Part shown: in pieces, positions 1-6,349 of the stretch
Numbering within the stretch: the first letter of the stretch is position 1
Layout of the letters: every line of letters starts with the position of its first letter
NCBI GenBank assembly: GCA_028290165.1
Contig: JAQGKJ010000801.1
Coordinates: 1 to 7,962, forward strand
DNA length: 7,962 bases
Direction of reading: 5' to 3'
DNA from: Bradyrhizobium sp.
GTDB taxonomy: Bacteria > Pseudomonadota > Alphaproteobacteria > Rhizobiales > Xanthobacteraceae
Notes under the pieces: model-generated
Databases searched by the model: none
What the model was told of the DNA's origin: nothing
The model's input: the letters and a program-made list of their open reading frames with translations, nothing else
Translations under genes and position numbers: made by a program

Positions 1-536
1 GCGGCCTGCCAGCCGGTCGGGAGAATATCTCCCAGGAAAAGCACCTGCTCGTCAGGAATACCGTCGGGCACCTTGATATGAGTCGCATCCGCGAAGGGAA
101 CGCGCACATATTCGGCCTGGCCGCCAGGGTAGCCCCCGGTTAAGTGAGTGTATCCGAACAGTCCAGCTGCCGCGTGGCCCAAGACCTTCTCGGCCAGGTG
201 CTTTTTGCGGTTCGTCGTCTCGCAAATTGAGAATTTGCCACGTCTACACTGTTCGCATTCGCCACAGATAATCGTAAATGGTACGACGACCCGATCACCC
301 TTTTTGAGCTTGCCGTTTACGCCGCTCCCGACTTCAACGACCTCTCCCATCATTTCATGACCCATGATGTCCCCCGGGAGCATTGCCGGGATGAAATTAT
401 GGAACAGATGAAGATCGGAGCCGCAAATCGCGCAACTGGTCACCTGGACGATAGCGTCGCGTGGGTCTTCAATCTCCGGATCCGTGACGGTATCGCATCG
501 GATATCCTCCTTGCCGTGCCAAACGAGAGCTCGCAT
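1..536 (-). CDS. Zinc-dependent alcohol/formaldehyde dehydrogenase, N-terminal part (runs off left edge)
   Basis: This is a medium-chain zinc alcohol dehydrogenase, cytosolic, expected to oxidise an alcohol or aldehyde with NAD(P). The visible 178 residues begin MRALVWHGKEDI at 536. They contain the catalytic-zinc motif CAICGSDLH (C38), the GHE motif (H60, E61), the four structural-zinc cysteines (C91, C94, C97, C105) and the LGDILPTGW segment, whose Asp is the third catalytic-zinc ligand in formaldehyde-dehydrogenase-like members. The Rossmann NAD-binding domain lies beyond the window. A GGAG ribosome-binding site sits about 8 bases before the ATG. No stop or frameshift is seen in the visible part. 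The motif set fits the COG1063 group near glutathione-(in)dependent formaldehyde dehydrogenases; the exact substrate cannot be told. Its upstream neighbour is unassigned DNA, so it is probably transcribed on its own or first in an operon leaving the window. Confidence 0.93.
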   Translation of the reverse strand, partial: MRALVWHGKEDIRCDTVTDPEIEDPRDAIVQVTSCAICGSDLHLFHNFIPAMLPGDIMGHEMMGEVVEVGSGVNGKLKKGDRVVVPFTIICGECEQCRRGKFSICETTNRKKHLAEKVLGHAAAGLFGYTHLTGGYPGGQAEYVRVPFADATHIKVPDGIPDEQVLFLGDILPTGWQA

Positions 537-904
537 GCTAATTCTCCAGGTTCACTCACAAGGCGGCTTCAGCAGCCTTATTCCTCAACTTAGACGGCTA
601 AGCGAGGGTGGTTTGCAACACGGCCACCTCGGCACATTTGTTGAAATGCCCCTGAATGCTGATCGTTGCATTGATGATGAGCAATTTTTCAATAATAGAT
701 GACCGCCGCTCCTGTACGGGCCTCATCCGCAAGCCGCTGCGCAAGATCGGCGTAATGCTGTTGCACGACCTCGAGCGCCGCTTCTTTGGCTCTTTGGCGA
801 GTTGCCGGGATCGATCAGTCCAGGGAGGCCTATCGTGAGGTCTCCGAGGTTTACGGCGCCTGACAAGCGAGACGAGGTCCTCGCGGAATTCCAGGCTCGA
901 CGCG
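537..904. other. Unassigned stretch between the dehydrogenase and permease remnant
   Basis: No gene is recognised here. It should hold the promoter of the dehydrogenase on the minus strand. A minus-strand open segment of about 40 codons ends at the TGA at 689-691 and reads QRAKEAALEVVQQHYADL then AQRLADEARTGAAVIYY. It looks protein-like (amphipathic, Ala/Glu/Gln rich) but has no start codon and a stop just upstream, so it may be the tail of another lost gene. On the plus strand a GTG at 835 opens a 25-codon frame (RSPRFTAPDKRDEVLAEF) that ends before the permease remnant. Neither can be assigned to a family. Confidence 0.4.
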
Positions 905-1485
905 CGGCTGCGTGAGGATGGCTGGCTCTCCGTGCTCGGGCTGCCGCCTCCGGTCGTGTTGGTCACGACCGAAGACTGGAACCGCCTGACCGACAAGGCA
1001 CTCGCTTTTGCGCTGAGCCTCTCGCCGGACGTCATCGCCGTGCACCTGACGAAGGTCCATCCCGACGAGGACGAACAGAAAGAGGCGCGGATGCGCGGGC
1101 AATAGGAAGAGGATGTCGAGCGGCCGGCCCGCGAGACGGGACTCCGCCCACCGAGGCTAGTCATGATTCAAGCGCCTTATCGTGGTTTCCAAGGTCCGGC
1201 GCTGAAATTGATCGAAAGGCTCGAGGCAGAGTATCCCCGCGGACGATCGCCGTGCTCATTCCAGAGGTGGTGAAGCGCCACTGGTGGCAGCACCTGCTCC
1301 ACAGCCACCGCGCGCGGCGCCTCGCGAACTCACTGCTTCTCTATAGCGGCTCGCGTCTGGCCGTCATGATCGTACCCTGGTATCTCAATGAGCCGAGGAT
1401 CGAGGAGGCGGTCGATCCAGAGGAGGCGGTTCCGCCCGAAAAGCTCCAGGCCGCGGGCGACAAGCCCGGCGGAGGCAGGAGCTGA
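905..1485 (+). pseudogene. Remnant of an APC-family amino-acid permease (C-terminal cytoplasmic domain only)
   Basis: The translated remains match what I recall of the long cytoplasmic tail of APC-superfamily amino-acid transporters (COG0531 type). Frame 2 reads PPPVVLVTTEDWNRLTDKAL, then FALSLSPDVIAVHLTK; after a stop it continues with PARETGLRPPRLVMIQAPYR and LKLIERLEAEYP. The frame then shifts near 1235-1250 to IAVLIPEVVKRHWWQHLL and ends VMIVPWYLNEP with a charged tail and TGA at 1483-1485. Two lesions are visible: TAG at 1103-1105 where family members usually carry Trp, and a one-base frameshift around 1240. All membrane helices, normally about twelve, are missing upstream, so this is a 5'-deleted and further decayed gene that cannot make a transporter. 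The GTG/ATG starts inside it would give only tail fragments. Confidence 0.82.
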
Positions 1486-1912
1486 AGTTTCAGAGATGCT
1501 GTTCCAAAGACGCCACCAAGTCCCCAGCCTTCAAGGTGGCGATAGGCTTCACGAACGGGCTTTTGCAGCCATTTGGCTTGCATGTCTTTCATGGAGTGCC
1601 GATCTTGCGCCGAAATAGAAACGGCAGAAGAATTCGCACGTTGCGCGCACCCGTTAAGCGATCAGCTTTGTTATGGGGACAAAATGCCCATTCGCCCTTT
1701 CCAATTGAAGGCCACGCTTGATTGGCCAACAACAGAAGAGAAAGAGGGCGGTGAACAAATCGGCGGTGACAACGCACGTAAGGGCGGTGAAGAAGCGAAC
1801 CTACCGAAAGAGAAAAACTGATGGGCAAAACGACCTGGGCCGGCGCATTTGTCTTTCCGGGATGGTCCCTGAGAGCCCTTAACTTTTGATCCTTTCTTTC
1901 TTCCCGGTTTTT
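1486..1912. other. Unassigned stretch between permease remnant and ROK kinase
   Basis: I recognise no gene. Several overlapping frames of 60-80 codons exist but none has convincing family motifs. The best-placed one begins TTG at 1718 (AAGG about six bases before) and ends TAA at 1880-1882. It would make a 54-residue, strongly basic peptide containing VRAVKKRTYRKRKT, but the call is weak. Another frame over the same bases is Gly/Glu rich (EGGEQIGGDNARKGGEE). The stretch lies just downstream of the ROK kinase stop codon. The 1885-1940 part is very pyrimidine-rich on the plus strand because it encodes or follows the lysine-rich end of the kinase. Confidence 0.35.
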
Positions 1913-2992
1913 TCATCGCCGCCCTTTCCTCTTCTCTTTCTTGCGATTGGTGAAGCGCGCGTTGCCCAATCCGGTGCCGATGGTCAAGACGCCCCAGCGC
2001 TCCACGTCCTGCGTGAACGGCACCTCGGAAAGACCCTGCACCACGCCATCATTGTGCATCAGCACCGCGGTTTCATGGTCGCCGATGAGCGGAATCGCCT
2101 CGAACAGCCGCGCAGGCAGGTTGAACTTGCTGCTCTCCCAATTGCCCGGCAGGTTCTGCGCGCCTTTCTCGATCGTACCGTCCTCGTTGATCACACCGGG
2201 ACACGCGATCCCAATAAAGGGCGCAAGCTTCAGGCCCTCGGCGTCGGCTTCGCTAATCAGGCGCTTCAGCATCTTGACCAGGCGCTTGACGGTGCCTTCC
2301 CGCGTCGGCTCATCATCGGCATGGCGCCAGAGTTCTGACTTCCAGACCGCCGCCTTCGACAAATCGGGCGCTTTTTTCAAGCGGGTCTCGACCACGCCGC
2401 AGCGTATATTGGTGCCGCCGATATCGACCGCGAGGATGCTGTCATGGCCCTCGAAAATCCACGACGGTGCCAGATGCAGGCAGCCGATCAGGCCTGCGTC
2501 ATCGGGATGAAAACGGATCGGCACCATATCGGCCTTGAAGCCTTTGGCCTTGAGAATGATATCGGTGCGCGCGATCGCAAGCTCGCCGGTGCGGCTCTCG
2601 CGAAAGCCGCCACCGACCACGATGCGTTCGGTATCGGCCCAGGCCTTGGTCTTGAGAAATCGCCGCGTTACATAGGCCAGTTCCTGCGCGAATTCCTCGA
2701 TCGCGCCGAGCACCAAAGCGGCGGCGTGGATATCGTCACTCATCAGCGCCTCATCGAGCTTGCTCTTGCCGATGGCCCCAGCGGATTTGTTGCCGAGAGG
2801 ATCCTCGCCGCTTTTCTTTAACGGCTTGCGTAGCGTGTCCAGAATTTTGCGGAATGCGCCCTTGCTGGTCCGGTCGCCGAGAAGGCCGTCCTTGTCCCTT
2901 AGTTCGAGATTGTAGCTGTCTACGTCTACCGACGGCAAGCGGGTGGCGCCGTGCCGGGCGATGCCCGTTGTCGTTAGGATATCTTCAGCCAT
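1913..2992 (-). CDS. ROK-family sugar kinase (glucokinase-like) with circularly permuted motif order
   Basis: A 359-residue cytosolic protein of the ROK/actin-like ATPase fold, expected to phosphorylate glucose or a related sugar. From the N-terminus it carries a leader with HGATRLPSVDVDSYN (residues 14-28), a helical region (75-115), the strand IVVGGG (124-129), DDAGLIG (164-170), then the phosphate-1 motif DIGGTNIRCG (190-199), GIACPG (261-266), NLPGNW (280-285), HNDGVVQGLSE with the likely catalytic Asp315, and the phosphate-2 motif GTGLGNARF (339-347), ending in a Lys/Arg tail. In ordinary ROK proteins the phosphate-1 motif is near the N-terminus and GGG/DDAGLIG near the C-terminus, so the halves are swapped. 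The zinc motif CxCGxxGC is absent. I chose ATG at 2992 because GGAAGGGG precedes it; the frame stays open to an ATG at 3286, but that stretch overlaps a pseudogene in another frame. The sugar specificity is inferred. Confidence 0.9.
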   Translation of the reverse strand: MAEDILTTTGIARHGATRLPSVDVDSYNLELRDKDGLLGDRTSKGAFRKILDTLRKPLKKSGEDPLGNKSAGAIGKSKLDEALMSDDIHAAALVLGAIEEFAQELAYVTRRFLKTKAWADTERIVVGGGFRESRTGELAIARTDIILKAKGFKADMVPIRFHPDDAGLIGCLHLAPSWIFEGHDSILAVDIGGTNIRCGVVETRLKKAPDLSKAAVWKSELWRHADDEPTREGTVKRLVKMLKRLISEADAEGLKLAPFIGIACPGVINEDGTIEKGAQNLPGNWESSKFNLPARLFEAIPLIGDHETAVLMHNDGVVQGLSEVPFTQDVERWGVLTIGTGLGNARFTNRKKEKRKGRR

Positions 2993-2996
2993 TTTG

Positions 2997-3004
2997 CCCC
3001 TTCC
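2997..3004 (-). promoter_or_regulatory. Ribosome-binding site that fixes the ROK kinase start
   Basis: On the minus strand GGAAGGGG lies four bases before the ATG at 2992 (GGAAGGGGCAAAATG). It supports the 359-residue start over the upstream in-frame ATG at 3286. Confidence 0.65.
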
Positions 3005-3116
3005 CGGTCCGCTGCAACACCTCCGAGAGTCGGTCCAAATTAGCATCGCCGAGTTTGAATTTTCGTTGAAGGCTTTATCGGCTACTTGTAAGGAGGCAAG
3101 CCGCTCGACAAGGCAT

Positions 3117-3460
3117 CTAAGTGTCGGAGGCCTTATCCCGCAATATGAATTTGTGGAACCTGCTGATTTTCCCGTCCTTCGTTCTATCCTGGTACAGCAA
3201 TGCCAGGCGCGACTCTTCAAATTATCTGGTGATCCGACTCTCGTCCCTAGGCGGGAAATCAATTTGGAGGATTCCCGCACGCCCATCTTCTTCAGTTTCT
3301 TTCACGGTTGCCGGCACTCCGCCGCGCTCGGTAACCCAGTTCTTGATCGTCCGTGATCTGTGGCGACGTGGCTTTCGCCGGGGCTTTCGCTGTCGCGTTC
3401 GCTTTGGCTTTTGCTGTGGCTTTCCCTATGGCTATTGGCGTATCTTGTGCTCATGGTCAT
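3117..3460 (-). pseudogene. Broken small conserved protein (rhizobial hypothetical, often mislabelled glucan branching enzyme)
   Basis: Three pieces in different frames together resemble a small (~100-130 residue) conserved protein that I recall from Hyphomicrobiales, sometimes mislabelled 1,4-alpha-glucan branching enzyme. An AGGAG site precedes ATGs at 3460 and 3454. The first piece is a Lys/Ala-rich leader (GKATAKANATAKAPAKAT) followed by QITDD. The second is NWVTERGGVPATVKETEEDG then ILQIDFPP. The third is FEESRLALLYQDRTKDGK then ISRFHKFILRD, ending TAG at 3117-3119. Frame changes separate the start codon from the leader, the leader from piece two, and piece two from piece three. Between pieces two and three about ten to fifteen residues of the usual family sequence seem deleted. 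It lies about 125 bases upstream of the ROK kinase on the same strand. Function is unknown even for intact members. Confidence 0.7.
3365..3440. repeat. Low-complexity imperfect GGCTTT/AAAGCC repeats
   Basis: The plus strand repeats degenerate GGCTTT-N(3-6) units (GGCTTTCGCC, GGCTTTCGCT, GGCTTTTGCT, GGCTTTCCCT). On the minus strand these encode alternating Lys and Ala in the leader of the broken small protein. Such slippage-prone DNA is a plausible place for the frameshift that killed it. Confidence 0.6.
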
Positions 3461-3787
3461 ACTCCTGAAAGGCTTGGACCAATCTGCAGTTCATAATGAC
3501 CGGTATTCGTACTAGGTCCCTCGCCGCCGCCGATAATTTACCGCGGCTAATCTATGTTAAGCACCGCCGGGGGAGTTTCGTTCGGCTTCAGTTTTTAATC
3601 TCGCTTGGTCGAGCGGGTCCGACCTGCGCCTGACCGAATTCGCCTAGCCGATTCGAAGAAAGCACAAGCCAGAGCCTGTCCGGAACAAAATACTCCGGTT
3701 GCACATTATTCGCGGCGCTTGAAAACAAATCGCCGCTCTCTCGCGGCGGAATAGGTCCCTTGCGCCGGCAAACGGAGCAGATGCGTT
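3461..3787. other. Intergenic region upstream of the cysteine hydrolase
   Basis: No coding sequence is recognised. The stretch separates two divergent units (the broken small protein on minus, the hydrolase on plus) and should hold both promoters. I see no clear sigma-70 or EcfG-type (GGAAC-N16/17-GTT) pair; a GGAAC at 3681-3685 lacks a GTT at the right distance. The last 80 bases contain GC-rich inverted repeats described separately. Confidence 0.45.
3712..3748 (+). promoter_or_regulatory. Possible leader hairpins with mutually exclusive pairing before the hydrolase
   Basis: Three short blocks occur: GCGGCG at 3712-3717, CGCCGC at 3731-3736 and GCGGCG at 3743-3748. The middle block can pair with either outer one. 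The 3' pair forms a tight hairpin with a six-base loop (TCTCTC), 39 bases before the ATG at 3788. No U-run follows, so it is not an obvious terminator. A role in expression is only a guess. Confidence 0.3.
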
Positions 3788-4396
3788 ATGGCGGATATCG
3801 ACCCCGTTGAGCCGATAATTGACGCGGTGCACCTTTCGATCGACATGCAAATCATCTACGCGCGGGGCGGCGTTTGGGAAACGCCTTCGATGGAACGGGT
3901 GGTGCCATCGATTGTCGAGATCACTGCGCGCCACGCGGCGCGGACCGTGTTCACAAGGTTTATAACACCTTTGCACCCAGAGGACCGGCCAGGGCGATGG
4001 CGGCATTATTTCCGCAAATGGCACCGCGTTACCCGCGCCGAACTTCCATTTTCTCAACTCGAGCTCTTGCCCGCGCTCAGACGATTTGCTCCTCCGGCTG
4101 AGGTCATTGACAAGCCGGCGTATTCAGCATTCGCCGAATCTCCTCTTGCCGCTTTTTTGTCCGAGAGACGCGTCGGCACGCTTGTCGTCACCGGCGCGGA
4201 AACCGACGTCTGCGTTCTCGCGACTGTGCTCGATGCCGTTGATCTCGGCTTTCGCGTCGTTGTAGTGGAGGATGCGCTCTGCAGTTCGTCCGATGCCGGC
4301 CATGAGGCGCTGATGACGCTGTATCGCAGCCGCTTTTCTGTACAAATCGAACTCATCAAGGCGGTGGATTTGCCGGACTTGTGGCGCGAATCCTAA
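3788..4396 (+). CDS. Isochorismatase-family cysteine hydrolase
   Basis: A 202-residue cytosolic hydrolase of the isochorismatase/nicotinamidase superfamily. The expected triad is present: Asp19 in HLSIDMQ, Lys109 in VIDKPAYSAF and the nucleophile Cys142 in GAETDVCVLAT. The cis-peptide region before the Cys and the following DLGFRVVVVEDAL strand and SSSDAGHEALM helix are typical. Length matches the family (about 180-220). Substrates in this family include isochorismate, nicotinamide, carbamoylsarcosine and ureidoacrylate, and the sequence does not decide between them. The start at 3788 has GGAG about ten bases upstream; an overlapping ATG at 3780 is out of frame. The gene is intact and stands alone, with the broken small protein upstream in the other direction and an NRAMP remnant downstream. 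A decayed paralogue lies inverted at 7030-7608. Confidence 0.92.
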   Translation: MADIDPVEPIIDAVHLSIDMQIIYARGGVWETPSMERVVPSIVEITARHAARTVFTRFITPLHPEDRPGRWRHYFRKWHRVTRAELPFSQLELLPALRRFAPPAEVIDKPAYSAFAESPLAAFLSERRVGTLVVTGAETDVCVLATVLDAVDLGFRVVVVEDALCSSSDAGHEALMTLYRSRFSVQIELIKAVDLPDLWRES

Positions 4397-4454
4397 CCCG
4401 TCGTGCCCGCCGGTGCCGAATGATGGATTCGAATGACGACACCCTCGTCGGGCC

Positions 4455-4710
4455 GCGATCGCAATAGTAACTGTCCTAGCCGTGTCGCTGAATCTTCTTG
4501 GTTTGAATCCTATGAAGGCGCTCGTCTGGTTAGGCATCGTCCAAGGTTTCTCAGTCCCCATTTGCTTCTAATCATGATGCTGATGACCAACGACCCCAAG
4601 ATCATGGGAGGTCAGGTGAACAGTGGCCTACAAACATGATCGGACGGATCACGACCCTGGCCACGTACGCGGCAACGACTTGCCTTCTGGCGAGTTGGCT
4701 CGCGTCATGA
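4455..4710 (+). pseudogene. Remnant of an NRAMP-family divalent metal transporter (C-terminal helices)
   Basis: Three frames in succession rebuild the end of an NRAMP (Mn/Fe, proton-coupled) inner-membrane transporter. The first is AIVTVLAVSLNLLGLNPMKA then LVWLGIVQGFSVP; the second is LLLIMMLMTNDPKIMGGQVN; the third is MIGRITTLATYAATTCLLAS followed by W and TGA at 4708-4710. The NPMKALVW..IVQGFSVP and LMTND.KIMG strings are the hallmarks I rely on. Frameshifts lie near 4555-4562 and 4630-4640. The first nine or ten membrane helices, including the DPGN metal-site motif, are missing: the bases before 4455 read into unrelated sequence 59 bases after the hydrolase stop. The gene is dead. Confidence 0.75.
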
Positions 4711-4986
4711 CGGTCGCGGTTTTTCGAAGGAGTGTCCGCGAAGCTCATCTCTTAGCCCACTCGGCTTTGCGTTCCACGGAGGCGAGCGTTGGGTGCCGGC
4801 GAGAGGTACTTGCTGGCTTCGCGTCGCCGAATTGTAGAGATAGCCGTGCCGCACTCGTGAGAGCAATAAACTGGCTTTTCCTCCCGCTTTGCGGAATAAT
4901 CCGCACAGTCTGACCCCTACGAGTAAAGCAATGGGCAGAGTCTTTCTCATCATAATTGGACTAAGTAGTCGTCCGTGAAGAACGTT
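4711..4986. other. Unassigned stretch between NRAMP remnant and transposase scrap
   Basis: No gene is supported. A minus-strand frame from 4953 to 4705 begins MMRKTLPIALLVGV, which is mildly signal-peptide-like, but it lacks a ribosome-binding site and its second half is antisense to nothing recognisable. A plus-strand frame contains FAFHGGERWVPARGTCW, which I cannot place. A five-base inverted repeat GACTA..TAGTC sits at 4959-4970. Confidence 0.35.
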
Positions 4987-5295
4987 CTATGCGAAGCGCA
5001 GCGGCGAGAAGGCACGACGTAAGGTCAACAGCAACAGGGCACGCAAAAACTCCTCGAACCAGCGGCGGAAAAGTAGATGCTCCGGGAACGTCGGTAGCAG
5101 CCGAAGATAGCTCTGGCGCAGCTTGACGCCCTCACGTTTGGCCAGTTCGGCCAGCTTCTCGATCGCGCGGTGAGTGAGCCGGGCGGTAACGGCTACGAGA
5201 CGTAAGCCTGATCCTGGCCTGCGACCGCTGCAAGAAGCATTGATGGAGATTTCCGTGAATGCAGGCGTGATCGAAGCAGCTATCGATCCTAAAAC
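4987..5295 (-). pseudogene. Scrap of an IS5-type transposase
   Basis: A minus-strand frame without a start codon, open for about 102 codons to TAG at 4987-4989, contains TARLTHRAIEKLAELAKREG followed by VKLRQSYLRL. That string matches a stretch I recall from the middle of IS5-group transposases (xxRLxHRAIxKLxxLAKxxGVxLRQSYLRV). What follows (LPTFPEHLLFRRWFEEFL) and what precedes (VLGSIAASITPAFTEIS) is not transposase-like to my eye, so only about 30 codons are surely transposon-derived. No terminal inverted repeats or target duplication were found, so this is a remnant and not an element able to move. The opposite strand also has a 41-codon frame (LQEALMEISVNAGVIEAAID) of unclear meaning over 5170-5300. 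Confidence 0.5.
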
Positions 5296-5533
5296 CTAGC
5301 CATCAACGCCAGAGACGCCATGCGGTCGGGTGGAAACGTTCAATACCGTTATCGACAGCGGGCCTGCTGGGACGGAAGGCCCTATTCCAGGCCAGTATGT
5401 TGGCCTGGCCCATCCACGATACCGGAATCAATATCGTCGACGGCTGGCAGTCTAACGTCGTCCGAAACACCCCGTCCAGCCAAACGGTGACATCTTGATC
5501 ATCGTTACCTCCCGGCTCGCGGCTCGCGCAGCT
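5296..5533. other. Unassigned stretch downstream of the histone-fold gene
   Basis: No gene recognised. A plus-strand frame reads LFQASMLAWPIHDTGINIVD and a minus-strand frame reads VTVWLDGVFRTTLDCQPS; neither has a start with a ribosome-binding site or a family motif. A short repeat CGGCTCGCGGCTCGCG (around 5514-5529) lies just past the stop of the histone-fold gene. Confidence 0.35.
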
Positions 5534-5992
5534 CTACATCAGCAGATCGAAAATGCGGAAGCACTTCTGCCAGTGCGCGGTGTACGGACTCTTCAGCCTG
5601 CCATCGATGACCTTGAAGGCACGCGCCAGCACTAGGTTCAGCCCGCCAACCACCTCGGGCAGTCGACCCTCGGTTTCTTCGCCGCAAGCGAGGTCCAGCG
5701 GAGGCTGCGCGGTAAGTTGATCGAGGATCGGCTGTAGTTCGATCTCCTCGTCGATCTGCCTGAATTGGTGGATGCTTTCCTGCAGGCCCTTTGTGATCGG
5801 CAGATCAAATGGCTCGATGATGAGCTGGCCATTGGCCTTTGCAGCCGCTTGGGCTCGCAACAGGAGGTCGTAAATCGTCTGATTGACAAAATCGCTGTAG
5901 CGCTTGAGGTCCTGCTTGTTGACATTGAGCCCGGCCGCGATCCGGAAAACTCGTTCGAACTTCGCCACGCCGATGACATGGCTGGTAGGCAT
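5534..5992 (-). CDS. DUF1931-family protein with two histone folds in one chain
   Basis: A 152-residue protein of the DUF1931 family (PF09123), known from an Aquifex structure to contain two histone folds in one polypeptide, like a fused archaeal histone dimer. Visible hallmarks are VIGVAKFERVFRIAAGL (residues 6-22), KQDLKRYSDFVNQTIYDLLL (26-45), AAKANGQLIIEPFDLPITKG (50-69, the first strand-loop after the long helix), QESIHQFRQIDEEIEL (71-86), PPLDLACGEETEGRLPEVVG (97-116) and HWQKCFRIFDLL at the end. DNA binding is expected from the fold but unproven for most bacterial members. The frame is open to an ATG at 6070; I chose 5992 because the conserved family start follows at once. ATG at 6019 has AGGG eleven bases before it and remains possible, adding nine residues. 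No lesion is seen. It stands alone on its strand. Confidence 0.88.
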   Translation of the reverse strand: MPTSHVIGVAKFERVFRIAAGLNVNKQDLKRYSDFVNQTIYDLLLRAQAAAKANGQLIIEPFDLPITKGLQESIHQFRQIDEEIELQPILDQLTAQPPLDLACGEETEGRLPEVVGGLNLVLARAFKVIDGRLKSPYTAHWQKCFRIFDLLM

Positions 5993-6349
5993 CGTGTTTG
6001 ATTGTACCGCGGCAATCATGGTTTCTGAATCCCTTGGCACCATGTTGCCGCGCATGGGCCGCCGCCCCATTGACGGCTGTCAGATTTGTCCGACATTCTC
6101 GGACGGTCGAAAAATCGGGTCATCGTCACGCACACGCCGACTCCATTGCGGGCGACGAGTACCTTGCCCGAGGTCGCATCCGGCGCCCCCGAATTCGATA
6201 ACCTCTGCGGCGCGGAACAAAGCGCGGGTAAATGGTTGAATCGACATGTGTCCTGTGGCGAGGCGTTCATCGCTTGTAGTATCCGTGTCGCGCGTGCGCG
6301 GCTCGCGAAAGTGTGCCATTCCTGGTTCATTGAACCCTGGGACCGCACA
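5993..6349. other. Unassigned stretch upstream of the histone-fold gene
   Basis: This should hold the promoter of the histone-fold gene on the minus strand. All three frames on both strands are partly open but give no recognisable product. One minus frame from ATG 6248 to TGA 6080 reads MSIQPFTRALFRAAEVIEFG and could be a 55-residue peptide, without supporting evidence. On the plus strand GGAAC at 6214-6218 and GTT at 6235-6237 are 16 bases apart, resembling the alphaproteobacterial EcfG stress-promoter pattern, but nothing intact lies immediately downstream. Confidence 0.35.

Noticed and set aside
598..1164. 188-codon open frame on the minus strand
   Set aside because: It runs antisense to the permease remnant, is Arg/Ser rich with no motif, and has no ribosome-binding site; the plus-strand reading clearly explains 905-1164.
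1886..2821. Long plus-strand open frames opposite the ROK kinase
   Set aside because: They are antisense shadows of the GC-rich kinase gene, with no motifs of their own.
4959..4970. Inverted repeat GACTA-AG-TAGTC
   Set aside because: Only five base pairs, no partner elsewhere near the transposase scrap, and no U-run; could be chance.
6214..6237. GGAAC-N16-GTT resembling an EcfG stress promoter
   Set aside because: Single chance-level match with no intact gene just downstream and an imperfect -10 (GGTT, not CGTT).
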